NCBI GenBank assembly: GCA_004356265.1
Contig: SMXK01000150.1
Coordinates: 1 to 11,507, forward strand
Length of the DNA: 11,507 bases
Direction: 5' to 3'
Source: Bacteroidota bacterium
GTDB lineage: Bacteria > Bacteroidota > Rhodothermia > Rhodothermales > UBA10348
The position numbers and the translations under genes are program-made. Positions 1 through 7,379 of the stretch are shown here, piece after piece; positions within the stretch are counted from its first letter, which is position 1, and the number at the start of each line of letters is the position of its first letter. Below the pieces are notes generated by a model. The model did not search any database and had not been told where the DNA came from. It saw only the letters and a program-made list of their open reading frames with translations.

Positions 1-2
1 CC

Positions 3-3000
3 CTCGTGACGCAACAAATTGAATTGGAGCTCCAGAACATCAGCGGTATCAAAGAGATACGCTCCACCTCAATTGAGGGTGTTTCGACGATTGTGATTGA
101 GTTTGAACCAGATGTCGCCATTGACCAGGCATTCGCTCGCGTTCGAGATAAGGTGGATGTTGCCAAGGTTAATCTGCCGACAGACGTTGAAGAACCGTCT
201 GTAACGGAAATCGATTTTTCAGATTTTCCCATCCTGACGGTAAACCTGTCTGCATCCTTTCCACTCACTCGCCTGAAAAAAGTAGCTGAAGATCTTGAAG
301 ACGAATTGGAGGCAATTTCGAGTGTTGGAGGTGTTGATTTAATTGGCGGACTGGACCGGGAGGTTCAGATCAACGCCGATTTGAGTGCGCTCCAGGGATA
401 TAATCTTTCTTTCGAGGATCTCGTGAAGGCGATTCGCGACGAAAACACGAACATTCCCGGTGGTTCGGTGGATGTGGGCCGGATGAATTACATCGTTCGT
501 ATTGACGGGGAATTTGACGATCCGAGCGAAATAGAGAACATCGTAATAAAGTCCAAGAACGGTGTCCCCGTGTATGTCAGAGATGTCGCTGAAGTCGATT
601 TTGGATTCAAAGACCGCGAATCATTCGCTCGCCTCGCGGTCTTTAAGACAGAAGATGATGATGGTGTTGTTTCGACATATGGAGGCGACGACGCAGCTCT
701 TCAGTCTGTTATCAGCCTGAACGTAAAGAAGCGAAGCGGTGAAAACATTCTCGAGACAGTTGATCAGGTTGACGCCGTACTCGAGAATTTCCACTTCCCG
801 AGCGGAATGAAAGTCGTTATCACGGGTGACGAAAGCGTCTTTGTCAAAACACTTATCAAGGACCTCGAAAACAACATCATCGGCGGTTTGATTTTCGTTA
901 TCGTCGTGCTCCTGTTTTTCCTTGGCTTGAGAAATGCAACTCTGGTAGGCATCGCCATCCCGATGTCGATGCTGATCTCATTTATAGTTTTTCAGGCGCT
1001 TGGATACACGCTCAACTTCATCATCCTGTTCAGCATGATCATTGCGCTAGGGATGTTGGTCGACAACGCCATAGTAATCGTCGAGAATATTTTCAGGTAT
1101 CGGGAAGAAGGGTATTCGAAATACGAGGCAGCAAAACTGGGTACCGGGGAAGTCGGTGGAGCCGTCGTTGCCTCAACCCTTACAACAGTTGCGGTATTTG
1201 TGCCAATGTTATTCTGGCCCGGCTTAATTGGCGAGTTCATGAGCTACATGCCACTTACGCTTATCATTACGCTCCTCTCTTCGCTGTTCGTGGCACTGAT
1301 CATAAACCCGGTGCTGACAGGAATATTTATGAAGCTCGAGTCGGAAGCGGCCGTCACGCGCCCTCCTATCGTGAAACGCCTGGCAATGGGTGTGACCGCC
1401 ATAATTGCTCTCATTCTTGGAATAAGCAACTGGAAAATGTTGCTATCACTGGGCATTGGCATTCCTTCTATGTTTGTGCTGCACAAGTATTTTCTAAAAC
1501 CCGCGGGAGACAAATTCGCCCATCAAACGCTTCCCCGATTTATTGAGTCTTACAAAAAAATGTTGGACTCTATGCTCCAGAGAGATTATTCGGGTCGGCA
1601 TACGATACTAAGGAATACCTTCGCTCTTGGCAGTTTTACGCTTGGGTTCGCTTTGCTGATCGGAAGTTTAATCGTGTCTTCAGTCGCATCACCTGCCGCC
1701 GGAAACGTCTTAATGCTGCCAGGGATTGTAATACTGGGCATCGGACTCGTTGGCATCATCTTCCATACGCTTGAGGTCGTATTCACAGGCGGCCGGGGTA
1801 GCGTTCGGTCAGGGATCATTTTTATCGTATTTGCTGTCGTCCTGCTCGGCCTCATCTCGCTGGGTGATACGGAGTTAAGTCTAAGCACGATCGTGACGCT
1901 GATGATTCTCCCTGTTGTCGTGATAATCATTGGCTTGGCTGGAAGCGTTTTCACCAAGCGAGATCATCTTATTCTTACCGATAACAGAGCTCGCCTCTTA
2001 AATGCTTCGCTCGGAGGGCTTTTCGCCATTATTGTCATGTTCAGTATGGCACCCACCGGAGTTGTCTTTTTCCCGGAGACCGATCCGAGGCAAGTTCGCG
2101 TTACGGTTGCCGGGCCCCTGGGTATGAACATCGAGGCCAGCAATAACCTGGCGGCGATTGCGCAGGAGAGAATTTCGAGGCTTCTCGCAGAAAACCGGAG
2201 CTCACAGGAGAATCTTAAAAACATGCTTGTAAACGTCGGTGTCGGTGAAAACAATCGGTTCAGTAGCGGCGCCGGTTCCCCGGAACGATCACGTATCACG
2301 ATCAATATGGTCGACTATCAAGATCGATGGGAAAGAAGCGTTGCCACGTTATCTCGTATTCGGGATGGGTTGCAGGGCATTCCGGGCGCAGAGATCAAGA
2401 TTAGTCAAGATTCTCAGGGCCCCCCGGTTGGAGCACCTGTCAATATTGAAATCTCTGGAGATGAATTTGATACCATTCGAAAGATCACCCGCGAAATCAA
2501 ACAGATACTGATCCGGGCATCAGACTCAGGATCAATTCCCGGGCTTGTTGATGTTTCGGACAACCTGAACTCTGGTCGGCCTGAGTTGAAAGTAAAAATC
2601 GACCGCATTCGCGCCGCCCAATTTGATCTGAATACAAGAAAAATAGCCAATACAGTCAGGTCAGCAATTAACGGAGTCGAAGCTGGTAAATACAGAGAAG
2701 GTGATGAAGAGTATGATATTATCGTAAGGCTTCGTAAATCAGACCGGTCCAACCTTGAGAGTCTTAACAACTTGACAATCCTCGAGGAGGGTGTTCAGGT
2801 TCCACTGGTGTCCGTTGCAGAATTGGAGATCGGGTCGGGCCTGGGGTCTATTACGCGACTTGATATGAAGCGAGTCGCAACGGTTTCCGCGGAAGCTGCC
2901 CCGGGGTTTAACGGGCAGGCGGTTTTGGGCGAAGTACAACTTGTACTCGCCGACTATGTGAAAAACATTCCGCCGGGATATGTAATTTCCTACACGGGTG

Positions 3001-3620
3001 AAAATGAGGAACAGCAGGAAAGTTTTGACTTTTTGACCATCGTCTTTCTTGTCGGCGTATCGCTCATTTTTATGATCATGGTCGCTCAATTCAATCGGGT
3101 AATTGCGCCGCTTATTATTATGGTCGCCGTTGGCCTGAGTCTGATTGGAGTCATTCTTGGGCTTGTGCTTACACGTACACCGTTCGGACTTATGACGTTT
3201 ATCGGAGTTATTTCACTCGCCGGAATCGTCGTGAACAACAATATTGTTCTGATTGACTATACGATGCAGCTTCAGGACCGGGGCCTTAGTAAACATGATG
3301 CTATCCTGGAAGCAGGCGCTATCCGATTCCGACCCGTGGTTTTGACGGCGCTCACAACCATTCTAGGTCTGATTCCGCTTACTTTCGGGATCAATATTGA
3401 TTTCGTCGGACTGATTACCAATCTGGATCCTGATTTCCAATTCGGCTCTGAAAACACTCAATTTTGGGGACCTATGGGTTCAGCCATCATCAGTGGCCTT
3501 GGATTCGCCACGTTCCTGACATTGATTATTGTACCCGTTATGTATTCCGCTTTTGATTCTTTGGCGACGCGAATGGGAAATGCGTTTCACCCCGAACTGA
3601 CGAATGAAAAAGCTGACTGA
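3..3620 (+). CDS. RND efflux transporter permease, HAE1 (AcrB/MexB-like) family, 5'-partial
   Basis: Inner-membrane proton-driven pump subunit that normally works with a periplasmic adaptor and an outer-membrane TolC-type channel; neither partner is in the window. The frame is open to the left edge. The GTG at 6 is the Val of a porter-domain segment (VTQQIE..GIKEIRS), not a start, so TM1 and about 60 residues lie upstream. Numbering from position 6: porter domain about 1-285 (AKVNLPTDVEEP seen), TM2-TM6 about 286-445 with GMLVDNAIVIVEN in TM4 (Asp353-Asn354), TM7 about 664-682 followed by FFPETDP, second porter domain to about 1005, then TM8-TM12 with GIVVNNNIVLIDY (Asn1077 at the AcrB Lys940 position). 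Between TM6 and TM7 about 215 residues carry six extra hydrophobic segments, which explains a length near 1265 rather than about 1050. Its stop lies inside mpl, so the two are probably co-transcribed. The family is certain; the substrate (drug, lipid or other) cannot be told. Confidence 0.95.
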   Translation, partial: LVTQQIELELQNISGIKEIRSTSIEGVSTIVIEFEPDVAIDQAFARVRDKVDVAKVNLPTDVEEPSVTEIDFSDFPILTVNLSASFPLTRLKKVAEDLEDELEAISSVGGVDLIGGLDREVQINADLSALQGYNLSFEDLVKAIRDENTNIPGGSVDVGRMNYIVRIDGEFDDPSEIENIVIKSKNGVPVYVRDVAEVDFGFKDRESFARLAVFKTEDDDGVVSTYGGDDAALQSVISLNVKKRSGENILETVDQVDAVLENFHFPSGMKVVITGDESVFVKTLIKDLENNIIGGLIFVIVVLLFFLGLRNATLVGIAIPMSMLISFIVFQALGYTLNFIILFSMIIALGMLVDNAIVIVENIFRYREEGYSKYEAAKLGTGEVGGAVVASTLTTVAVFVPMLFWPGLIGEFMSYMPLTLIITLLSSLFVALIINPVLTGIFMKLESEAAVTRPPIVKRLAMGVTAIIALILGISNWKMLLSLGIGIPSMFVLHKYFLKPAGDKFAHQTLPRFIESYKKMLDSMLQRDYSGRHTILRNTFALGSFTLGFALLIGSLIVSSVASPAAGNVLMLPGIVILGIGLVGIIFHTLEVVFTGGRGSVRSGIIFIVFAVVLLGLISLGDTELSLSTIVTLMILPVVVIIIGLAGSVFTKRDHLILTDNRARLLNASLGGLFAIIVMFSMAPTGVVFFPETDPRQVRVTVAGPLGMNIEASNNLAAIAQERISRLLAENRSSQENLKNMLVNVGVGENNRFSSGAGSPERSRITINMVDYQDRWERSVATLSRIRDGLQGIPGAEIKISQDSQGPPVGAPVNIEISGDEFDTIRKITREIKQILIRASDSGSIPGLVDVSDNLNSGRPELKVKIDRIRAAQFDLNTRKIANTVRSAINGVEAGKYREGDEEYDIIVRLRKSDRSNLESLNNLTILEEGVQVPLVSVAELEIGSGLGSITRLDMKRVATVSAEAAPGFNGQAVLGEVQLVLADYVKNIPPGYVISYTGENEEQQESFDFLTIVFLVGVSLIFMIMVAQFNRVIAPLIIMVAVGLSLIGVILGLVLTRTPFGLMTFIGVISLAGIVVNNNIVLIDYTMQLQDRGLSKHDAILEAGAIRFRPVVLTALTTILGLIPLTFGINIDFVGLITNLDPDFQFGSENTQFWGPMGSAIISGLGFATFLTLIIVPVMYSAFDSLATRMGNAFHPELTNEKAD
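1336..1985 (+). other. Inserted multi-TM region between TM6 and TM7 of the RND permease
   Basis: Region inside the pump gene coding for residues about 444-660. Canonical HAE1 permeases have only about 40 residues here (an amphipathic helix and a short linker). Hydrophobic runs judged by eye lie near residues 457-473, 478-494, 539-560, 568-592, 603-620 and 627-650. A soluble stretch (about 495-538, charged and aromatic) sits between the second and third and may correspond to the usual linker helix. Six crossings, an even number, would keep the topology of the second half of the pump unchanged. The exact segment count is a visual estimate. Confidence 0.7.
3604..3620 (+). promoter_or_regulatory. 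Gene overlap, RND permease stop within mpl start (possible translational coupling)
   Basis: The mpl ATG lies 14 bases before the pump's TGA stop at 3618-3620, in a different frame. No ribosome-binding tract precedes the ATG. Ribosomes finishing the pump could restart on mpl. The coupling is inferred; the overlap itself is read directly. Confidence 0.6.
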
Positions 3621-5097
3621 TTTTCCGGATGTCCATCTCCGGATATTCGATCGCCCTGGCCTGCCAGATGCGAACCAGGTTTCTGATGTATTTCTAATCG
3701 GAATATGTGGAACAGGTATGGGATCTCTTGCGACTTTATTCGCCGATGGCGGATACACGGTATCGGGATCGGACAAAGCGGCCTATCCTCCTATGAGCGA
3801 AACGCTTGCAGAGCTCGGGATAACTGTCAGGGAAGGATTTGACGCTGAAAATCTTATACCGGCTCCAGGCCTGGTTATTATTGGTAATGCTTGCACTCCA
3901 ACCCATGTAGAAGCGTCATTTGCACGTGAGCAAAACATGACCCAGGCGTCTTTCCCTGAAGCGCTCACCCACTATTTCATCCGCGATCGAAAATCAATCG
4001 TTGTCGCCGGTACGCACGGTAAAACGACAACCACCAGCCTCCTCGTACACGTTTTTAAATCAGCCGGGATTGACCCCGGTTATCTGATTGGTGGAGTGCT
4101 CAGCGACGGAACTCCCAATACAGCCAATGGCAGCGCAGATTATTTTCTGGTAGAGGGTGACGAGTACGACAGCGCGTATTTCGACAAGAGGCCGAAGTTC
4201 ATGCATTATCGGCCCTCCTCGGCGATCGTAACATCAGTGGAGTTTGATCACGCCGATATCTACGACTCAATCGATGATTGTAAAGCGGCGTTTGAGGAGT
4301 TCGCGGCACTTTTACCCGCGGACGGCCTGTTGGTCCTCAACGCAGACGACGATAATGCTGCAGAATTACAGTACGCCGGGCAGTCACGGATTTGTTTGTA
4401 CAGCACGTCTTCGGAACTGCTCACCGGGTTGAGCGCAAGGAACGTGTCACCATCAACCAATGGAATTGAGTTCGAACTGCTTAGAGACGGCCAGCCAATC
4501 GGAGAATTCCGTCTTGGCATGTTTGGACTACATAATCTTTCAAACGCATTAGCTGTTGCAGCCATAGCGCTTGACGAAGACATCTCAGTTGCCCATATTC
4601 AAAATGCATTTGCCGGTTTCGCAGGGATTCAGAGGCGCCAAGAAATTATCGGCGAGGCGAACGGCATAACGGTTGTGGATGATTTTGCCCATCACCCGAC
4701 GGCGGTCCGTGCGACCATCAAAGCCTGCCGATCACGCTGGCCGGAACGGCGGATCGTTGCCATTTTCGAGCCCAGATCAAACTCCAGTCGACGAAAAGTA
4801 TTTGAGGATGGCTATTCAAAAGCATTTTCTGAGGCAGATGCAGCTTTTATGATCCGTCCGCCCTTCCGGCACAATGATCGGAAATCCGACTTTATGGATA
4901 TTGATACTATATTGGCCAGACTGCATCAGCAAGGAATAGAGGCTCAGGCTGCTCCCGATATCGACGATCTTTTAACTCGCCTCAAGATATATCTGCGCTC
5001 CGGCGACATCGCTCTGATCATGAGTAACGGTGGCTTTGGAAACATCCACCGCCGGCTTCTGGCAGATTTGAATCAATCATCTCGAACTCTGGGGTAA
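3604..5097 (+). CDS. mpl: Mpl: UDP-N-acetylmuramate:L-alanyl-gamma-D-glutamyl-meso-diaminopimelate ligase
   Basis: Cytoplasmic Mur-family ligase that joins recycled murein tripeptide to UDP-MurNAc at the cost of ATP, bypassing MurC, MurD and MurE. Visible in order: Rossmann start GICGTGMG (33-40), the Mpl-type YPPMS (61-65), ATP P-loop GTHGKTTT (136-143), VEGDEYDSAYFDKRPKF (183-199) followed by HYRP, where FDKR.KF separates Mpl from MurC, then EFDHADIY (213-220), GLHNLSNALA (308-317), DDFAHHPTA (359-367) and EPRSNSSRR (389-397). At 497 residues it is about 40 longer than E. coli Mpl, partly from some 25 residues before the Rossmann strand. The start is forced: a TGA two codons upstream (3598-3600) is in frame, and the next in-frame ATG falls inside the glycine loop. 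There is no Shine-Dalgarno; the 17-base overlap with the pump gene suggests translational coupling. A MurC or generic Mur ligase is the alternative but is less likely. Confidence 0.93.
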   Translation: MKKLTDFPDVHLRIFDRPGLPDANQVSDVFLIGICGTGMGSLATLFADGGYTVSGSDKAAYPPMSETLAELGITVREGFDAENLIPAPGLVIIGNACTPTHVEASFAREQNMTQASFPEALTHYFIRDRKSIVVAGTHGKTTTTSLLVHVFKSAGIDPGYLIGGVLSDGTPNTANGSADYFLVEGDEYDSAYFDKRPKFMHYRPSSAIVTSVEFDHADIYDSIDDCKAAFEEFAALLPADGLLVLNADDDNAAELQYAGQSRICLYSTSSELLTGLSARNVSPSTNGIEFELLRDGQPIGEFRLGMFGLHNLSNALAVAAIALDEDISVAHIQNAFAGFAGIQRRQEIIGEANGITVVDDFAHHPTAVRATIKACRSRWPERRIVAIFEPRSNSSRRKVFEDGYSKAFSEADAAFMIRPPFRHNDRKSDFMDIDTILARLHQQGIEAQAAPDIDDLLTRLKIYLRSGDIALIMSNGGFGNIHRRLLADLNQSSRTLG

Positions 5098-5168
5098 TTC
5101 TGTGTGGAGCGGCACCGGTGAAATTCATATGTTCCGGATAAACCGATTAAGTCTTCCCCTATTTGTAA
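5098..5168. other. Intergenic spacer mpl / 409-aa gene
   Basis: Seventy-one bases between same-strand genes. It contains a perfect 8-base palindrome CACCGGTG (5113-5120) but no stem followed by a T-run, so no intrinsic terminator is evident. I see no clear promoter either. The next gene may be read from the upstream transcript. Confidence 0.5.
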
Positions 5169-6398
5169 ATGACTGCCCCGAATTCTGATCACTCGGCCTC
5201 CGTGCGCTGGTTGTCCCCAAAGAGGGTAGATCTTGGAATATCTGTTCTGGATTGCAGCAGCAGACTCGTGGCAACAGCCCGGACGCGGGTATACGATAAA
5301 ATCCGGAGACGTATCGGCACGATGCCTGCTCGTATAAAGGAGTTTTATGCGTCCATAGGATTAACGGCGCCTGATGTTCAACTCAATTTGAGCGGCTTGG
5401 CTCATTCGCTCGCTGGCCATTCCGCATCGGGCATTCTCGCTGTCTGCCAGATCGCAGAAGAAGCTGCGATTAATGAGGGCGTGGACCACGTCCGATTGAT
5501 GGAGATCGACGTTGCTGGTGGCTCACGGGTACCGGATGATATATCCATGATTCCGGATTTACTCTCTCAGTGCGCAAAGAGTGAGATCAGCCTGAATCTG
5601 GCCTCCTCAGTACATGGGGGGAATGCACGAGATCTGTATGCAACGGCCCTGGTTTTGTTACTGGAACAGTTTCCACCGGAGGCCTCCAGCAGAATGATCC
5701 TGGCCTGTAACTCAACTCTGGAAGTACCCCCGGTCTCCATTGCTCTGGACCACATTTCCGTCGAATCCGTCAGTTCTGTGTGGCCCATGATGTCCGCCAT
5801 GCGAGACGAATTGACACCGGACTCGTGTTACACGGATACGTCCGTGGCGCTTTCATTTATTGGAACGAAAGTGAGCGAAGACAGCCTCAGCGTTCAAACC
5901 GAGCTTGTTGCACTGCTTCGTAATTCTGGGCTGAATGTTTCTGGAAGCAGCATCAAGCTGAGCATAGATGCGCCTGGAGAAGGTCCCGTTCCGGCAGGTA
6001 TATGGTGCGGCCTCCCGCTTGCCGCGTTCGCCGGAGCCGCGTCAAGTCGCGCCGCGGCATTATTGTTGAAAGAAAGCTTGTCGTCGGCGCCATCTTCAAG
6101 TCGTAGACCTGTGGAGGCGGACAAGCTGCCCATTACTGACTCGATTCGAAACATTCACGCAGTATCCAGCGATACATCCCCGGCGGACCTCGCCGGTTCA
6201 CTCCTTCAACTGCTCGCACTACCCGTTGCGCTCGGCGGCCAGAAATATTTTAAAGTAGTGCGCGTAGATTCAGAACCCTCGCCACAGGGTGCGAGCTTGA
6301 ATTATGTCGATGGTACAATTCCTTTTCTACCATTAGAATTTGGTTGGTCATCTGATCATTTTTCTGGCGGAGGATTATTGCTCTCTCCTTCCAGATAA
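5169..6398 (+). CDS. Hypothetical protein, 409 aa, family not recognised
   Basis: A long open frame with no competing frame on either strand. An in-frame TAA sits directly before the ATG (5166-5168), so this is the earliest possible start; a GTG at 5202 (codon 12) is the nearest alternative. There is no Shine-Dalgarno. No signal peptide or membrane helix is apparent, so it is probably cytoplasmic. Composition is rich in Ser, Ala and Leu. Visible pieces: a basic N-terminal stretch (YDKIRRRIG, 42-50), a small-residue helix-like segment (GLAHSLAGHSASGILA, 76-91), AGGSRVPDD (116-124), SVHGGNARDLYATALVLLL (147-165), DAPGEGPVPAGIWCG (267-281), an Ala-rich helix (287-301), a Ser-rich probable linker (302-312), and C-terminal DGTIPFLPLEFGW (381-393). 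Alternating strand-like and helix-like stretches suggest an alpha/beta fold. None of these is a signature I can tie to a known family. It may belong to the mpl transcript. No function is assigned. Confidence 0.75.
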   Translation: MTAPNSDHSASVRWLSPKRVDLGISVLDCSSRLVATARTRVYDKIRRRIGTMPARIKEFYASIGLTAPDVQLNLSGLAHSLAGHSASGILAVCQIAEEAAINEGVDHVRLMEIDVAGGSRVPDDISMIPDLLSQCAKSEISLNLASSVHGGNARDLYATALVLLLEQFPPEASSRMILACNSTLEVPPVSIALDHISVESVSSVWPMMSAMRDELTPDSCYTDTSVALSFIGTKVSEDSLSVQTELVALLRNSGLNVSGSSIKLSIDAPGEGPVPAGIWCGLPLAAFAGAASSRAAALLLKESLSSAPSSSRRPVEADKLPITDSIRNIHAVSSDTSPADLAGSLLQLLALPVALGGQKYFKVVRVDSEPSPQGASLNYVDGTIPFLPLEFGWSSDHFSGGGLLLSPSR

Positions 6399-6443
6399 CA
6401 GCGATCATTCGTACCAGACACCGAGCTGGTCGAGACAGAGGCC
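6399..6443. other. Convergent intergenic gap
   Basis: Forty-five bases between the ends of two converging genes, where a bidirectional terminator might be expected. The best hairpin is a 5-bp stem (ACCAG 6413-6417 with CTGGT 6426-6430, 8-base loop) without a T-run on either strand. I do not call a terminator. Confidence 0.4.
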
Positions 6444-7226
6444 TTAGAGACTGATTTGATCCTTCAGATCAACTACAAATTTACGCGTCGCCACAGAGGC
6501 ACCGCTTACATCGAAAGTCCTCTCCGTAAATGTAACTGAACCATCCATGCCATAAATAATGACGGTTGAGGAGCGGGTACCGTAACCCGGGAAGCGTATA
6601 AAAGAGGCTGATAACGCGCGCTCAATTTCAAGTGGCACTCCCGTAGACGGCAGTAACTCATCGACTGCAATACGATCATCCCGAAGGAATCCCAGCATGT
6701 TTTCGGTATCGGGAGTTGCCGCCGAAACCTGCTTCTCAAGGCTCGATTTAGCGAGCTGTACCTTTGGCCACGGCGTGTCCAATAAATGATTGCTCAAGCC
6801 GTAAATCCCTGGTGCGAGCAGCCGGCGTATGCTCCTGTTGGTATTTGACATGTAGCCCATGTGAGCGCCGTCGAACGTCAGCAAATTGAATCCATTGTAC
6901 GCGTCAATATCAATTTCTGCAGACTCCGGAAACAGTTCCGATGTAGATGTGTCACGTAAGAATTGCGTCACCAGCTCACCTCTGGATGGGACGCCTTTGA
7001 GTTCAGAGGACGGGTCTCTATAGTTGGTTAACGCTGCAAATCGCCCGGCCGTCGTCATCCCCATCCACGTCCCGCCTGCTTGCAGATCCCTGCCGGCAAG
7101 TATCTCGGGATAATCATCCCAATAGTCAGCAGGCGCTGTCTCTCTGTTCAGGAATTCATCCCTGTTTGCCGCCACGATCAGCGGAAAATCAGGGTGTACT
7201 CGGTATGCAAAAGAAATGAGACACAT
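6444..7226 (-). CDS. NRDE (TANGO2) family protein
   Basis: Matches the NRDE/TANGO2 family over its whole 260 residues, a usual length. Motifs in order: MCLISF at the N-terminus, the name-giving NRDE (21-24), AGRD (44-47), GGTWMG (51-56), ALTNYRDP (65-72), SRGELV (81-86), YNGFNLL (110-116), GLSNHLLD (143-150), a distal PGYGTRSST (213-221), and a final strand TVIIYGMDGSVTFTERTF. The biochemical role in bacteria is unsettled. Eukaryotic TANGO2/HRG-9 has been linked to heme handling and lipid metabolism, and the conserved Cys2, exposed once Met1 is removed, recalls N-terminal-nucleophile hydrolases. No signal peptide is apparent, so probably cytosolic. The gene stands alone: convergent with the gene on one side, divergent from aroB on the other, so it has its own promoter. 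The ATG at 7226 has four A bases before it and no Shine-Dalgarno; the motif at the very N-terminus fixes the start. Confidence 0.93.
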   Translation of the reverse strand: MCLISFAYRVHPDFPLIVAANRDEFLNRETAPADYWDDYPEILAGRDLQAGGTWMGMTTAGRFAALTNYRDPSSELKGVPSRGELVTQFLRDTSTSELFPESAEIDIDAYNGFNLLTFDGAHMGYMSNTNRSIRRLLAPGIYGLSNHLLDTPWPKVQLAKSSLEKQVSAATPDTENMLGFLRDDRIAVDELLPSTGVPLEIERALSASFIRFPGYGTRSSTVIIYGMDGSVTFTERTFDVSGASVATRKFVVDLKDQISL

Positions 7227-7379
7227 TTTTGGGCCATCAGACGTGTTAGTTTGGCATCAGTACGTTTTCTGCTCTTCTTCGATCCCTTTTTGAATACCTG
7301 CACCAAACGTTCTGTGTATCTTCCGGCAATTTAGTCCTATTCCGTCGACATCGTCGAAATCTGTATTTAACCGCTGATA
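7227..7379. promoter_or_regulatory. Divergent promoter region, NRDE gene / aroB
   Basis: This 153-base spacer must hold the promoters of two divergent genes. Toward aroB a weak sigma70-like pair may be TTGAAT (7290-7295) and TGTATC (7315-7320), but the 19-base spacing is poor. No good TAnnTTTG (Bacteroidota-type -7) element is present; the nearest, TTAGTTTG (7246-7253), lacks a properly spaced upstream TTTG. A short inverted repeat TCGAC-ATC-GTCGA (7345-7357) lies 22 bases before the aroB ATG and could be an operator or chance. That the region is regulatory follows from gene orientation; the individual elements are weak. Confidence 0.45.

Noticed and set aside
1586..2305. Minus-strand open frames of 123 and 113 codons
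   Set aside because: Both are antisense to the RND permease, whose motifs continue across this stretch.
2239..2511. 90-codon plus-strand frame within the RND gene
   Set aside because: Out of frame with a clearly coding region of the second porter domain; no motif.
5113..5120. Palindrome CACCGGTG after mpl
   Set aside because: An isolated 8-base palindrome with no repeat elsewhere in the spacer and no terminator context; likely chance.
5169..6398. Faint resemblance of the 409-aa protein to thiolase/ketosynthase segments and to RNA 3'-phosphate cyclase (GEGP loop)
   Set aside because: The resemblance is limited to short Gly/Ser/Ala-rich stretches. The catalytic Cys-His-His pattern of ketosynthases and the N-terminal EGGGQ motif of the cyclases are absent.
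6413..6430. Possible bidirectional terminator hairpin between the converging genes
   Set aside because: Only a 5-bp stem with an 8-base loop and no T-run on either strand.
7228..7253. Bacteroidota-type promoter (TTTG ... TTAGTTTG) upstream of aroB
   Set aside because: The -7 element has a mismatch and the spacing to the upstream TTTG is 14 bases, against the usual about 19-21.
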